A stretch of DNA of 64,000 nucleotides, taken from assembly GCA_951828235.1 (NCBI GenBank), contig OX639965.1, forward strand, positions 372,001 through 436,000. The letters are read 5' to 3'. The position numbers were made by a program, and so were the translations under genes. Positions 62,529-64,000 of the stretch are shown one piece after another. Position 1 is the first letter of the stretch; each line of letters starts with the position of its first letter. Under the pieces are notes generated by a model. The model was not told the origin of the DNA. It made no database searches and was given only the letters and a program-made list of their open reading frames with translations. The stretch comes from an uncultured Gammaproteobacteria bacterium (GTDB lineage: Bacteria > Pseudomonadota > Gammaproteobacteria > Steroidobacterales > Foliamicaceae).

Positions 62529-63782
62529 TTATACGCGCCGGATAACTGCCCCCAGAGCGCTTAATTTCTCCTCAATTCGCTCGTATCCGCGGTCTACGTG
62601 GTACACGCGGTGAATGACGGTTTCGCCCTCGGCGACCAGTGCGGCCAGCACCAGGCTCGCGGAAGCTCTCAGGTCCGTAGCCATGACCGGCGCAGCCTGC
62701 AGCTTGCGAACTCCGCGTATCAGAACCTCCCTGCCCAGCGGCTCGATGTCCGCGCCCATGCGCTTCAGCTCCGCCACGTGCATGAATCTCTGTTCGAAAA
62801 CGCTTTCCCGAACCAGCGCGTGTTCGCTGGCGATCGCATTCAGGGCCGTGAATTGCGCCTGCATGTCGGTCGGGAAGCCGGGCCAGGGCGCCGTAACGAG
62901 ATTGACCGAATGCGGCCGGCGCCCCCGCATGTCCAGCTCCACGAAATCATCGCCCTTACGGACCCTGGCGCCGGTGTTGCGAAGCGCACCCATGACTTCG
63001 CCGAGTGCAAGCGCGCCGCCGAACCGAACGACCACGTGTCCGCCGGTCATGGCGCCGGCAACCAGGTAGGTGCCGGCCTCTATGCGGTCAGGCAGAATCT
63101 CGCGACTGGCGCCATGCAGCCGCTTCACGCCCTTGATGGAGATGCGTGAACCCCCGGCCCCCGAAACCCGCGCGCCCATCGCGTTGAGGCAATCGGCCAG
63201 GTCGCGCACTTCGGGTTCGCGGGCGGCATTCTCGATTACCGTTTCGCCCTCGGCCAGGACCGCGGCCATCAGGATGTTTTCGGTTCCGGTAACCGTGGGC
63301 AGTGGGAGGTCGATGCGGGCGCCCTTGAGGCCGGCGCAACGCGCGGAAATATAGCCGCCCCGAATCTCGACTTCCGCCCCCATGCTGCGAAGGGCATTGA
63401 CATGGATGTCGACCGGCCTGGCCCCGATGGCGCAGCCGCCGGGCAGCGAGACGTCGGCGCGCCCGAAGCGCCCCAGCAGAGGGCCAAGAACGAGGAGCGA
63501 AGCACGCATGGTGCGCACCAGTTCGTATGGCGCGGAAAACGACTCGGGTTCCTCGAGCGCTAGACTCGTCTTGCCAGGCGCCGAGCCATTGACTGTGGCG
63601 CCCAGGATCTTGAGCAGGTGCAGCATTGTGTGCACATCTCGCAGATCGGGAAGGTTGGCCAGTTCCAGCGGTTCGGAACTGAGCAGCGAGGCTGCCAGTA
63701 TCGGCAATGCGGCGTTCTTGGCGCCGGATATGGGAACTTCGCCGTCCAGGCTTGCGCCGCCGGACACGACAAATTTATCCAC
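62529..63782 (-). CDS. murA: UDP-N-acetylglucosamine 1-carboxyvinyltransferase MurA
   Basis: First committed step of peptidoglycan synthesis. 417 residues from a GTG at 63782. The catalytic Cys117 is in LPGGCAIGARPVD; GAKNAALPILAASLL at the N terminus and FPTDMQAQFTAL near 310 are family signatures. Presence of Cys rather than Asp at 117 predicts fosfomycin sensitivity of the target. Its start overlaps the BolA-like gene by 8 bases. Confidence 0.97.
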   Translation of the reverse strand: MDKFVVSGGASLDGEVPISGAKNAALPILAASLLSSEPLELANLPDLRDVHTMLHLLKILGATVNGSAPGKTSLALEEPESFSAPYELVRTMRASLLVLGPLLGRFGRADVSLPGGCAIGARPVDIHVNALRSMGAEVEIRGGYISARCAGLKGARIDLPLPTVTGTENILMAAVLAEGETVIENAAREPEVRDLADCLNAMGARVSGAGGSRISIKGVKRLHGASREILPDRIEAGTYLVAGAMTGGHVVVRFGGALALGEVMGALRNTGARVRKGDDFVELDMRGRRPHSVNLVTAPWPGFPTDMQAQFTALNAIASEHALVRESVFEQRFMHVAELKRMGADIEPLGREVLIRGVRKLQAAPVMATDLRASASLVLAALVAEGETVIHRVYHVDRGYERIEEKLSALGAVIRRV

Positions 63783-64000
63783 GCGGCGACTCTTTTCCCT
63801 GCCCCGGCAGGCGCGCCCACTCCCCGGGTGTGTGGGTGCTTAATGAAAGGGCGTGGATTTCCCGGCCCATACGCGAGCCCAGCGCCTCATACACGATCCG
63901 GTGGCGACCCAGCGGGCGCAGTCCCTCGAAGGCATCGCTGACGACGGTAGCGCTGAAGTGCGTGTTATCCTCGCTCGCGACGCTGACCTCGCTGCCGGGC
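63775..64000 (-). CDS. BolA-family protein, 5' end beyond the window
   Basis: 74 C-terminal residues are visible. HFSATVVSDAFEGLRPLGRH, RIVYEALG and IHALSLSTHTPGEW are BolA-family sequence; the RHR and HALxLxTHT pattern is closer to BolA proper than to IbaG, which usually neighbours murA. BolA proteins work with monothiol glutaredoxins in Fe-S handling. The stop TAA (63775-63777) lies inside the murA start region. Confidence 0.85.
   Translation of the reverse strand, partial: PGSEVSVASEDNTHFSATVVSDAFEGLRPLGRHRIVYEALGSRMGREIHALSLSTHTPGEWARLPGQGKESPRG

Noticed and set aside
62528-62533. TATAAT just before sspA on the minus strand
   Set aside because: It is formed by the last codon and stop of murA and lies only 6 bases from the sspA start, so a promoter there would give a leaderless mRNA; coincidence is simpler.

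Overview
The window reads as high-GC chromosomal DNA of a gammaproteobacterium, probably from a deep, little-cultured lineage. Gene order is the main evidence. It contains a tRNA-fMet-rimP-nusA-infB-rbfA-truB-rpsO-pnp operon, a tpiA-secG-tRNA-Leu-nuoA-to-N run, an rsmI/lpoA-yraN-diaA block, sspA-sspB, murA next to a BolA-family gene, and smc next to ligA. No transposase, integrase, CRISPR array or phage gene is visible. The lineage is inferred from synteny and protein families, not from a marker search.

Layout. 0-6.2 kb: ligA and smc (minus), queF and a cysteine-poor dksA (plus). 6.2-12.4 kb is accessory: a DUF4143-type ATPase, two internally deleted gene remnants (alpha/beta hydrolase and acyl-CoA synthetase), a protein made of two winged-helix repeats, an intact alpha/beta hydrolase and a TonB-dependent receptor. 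12.5-21.6 kb: the transcription/translation/RNA-decay operon, whose PNPase carries two S1 domains, headed by an initiator tRNA with an unusual 1:72 pair. 21.7-27.5 kb: beta-carbonic anhydrase, an N-carbamoylsarcosine-amidase-like hydrolase, a NodB/PuuE-like deacetylase, a TlpA-like lipoprotein and DsbD. 27.6-36.7 kb: a tightly packed minus-strand operon of two-component flavin monooxygenase (HpaB-like plus a MarR-tailed HpaC-like reductase), Na+/solute symporter, a 44-residue membrane peptide, a cyclase-family lipoprotein and recQ. A divergent SnoaL-like gene and a DASS-family carboxylate transporter follow. 36.7-50.8 kb: all 14 complex I genes, with nuoC and nuoD separate. 50.9-57.7 kb: a large inverted repeat, tRNA-Leu(GAG), secG, tpiA, glmM, a UbiD-family decarboxylase, ahcY and metK. 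57.7-64 kb: rsmI, lpoA, yraN, diaA, sspB, sspA, murA and a BolA-family gene cut by the window end.

How it works together. Most of the window is core machinery: DNA ligation and condensation, translation initiation and ribosome maturation, respiration, the SAM cycle and cell-wall precursors. It is interrupted by small catabolic modules. The best candidate for an undescribed system is the hpaB-hpaC-symporter-44 aa-cyclase operon. It looks like a periplasmic hydrolase, importer and ligand-gated hydroxylase unit, but no ring-cleavage or downstream genes are present. The TonB receptor/hydrolase/tandem winged-helix locus looks like a second catabolic unit that has lost its acyl-CoA synthetase and one hydrolase by internal deletion.

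Limits. All calls come from reading sequence and recalling family motifs; no alignment or database search was run. Start codons are uncertain where noted, and substrates of the catabolic genes are not known.
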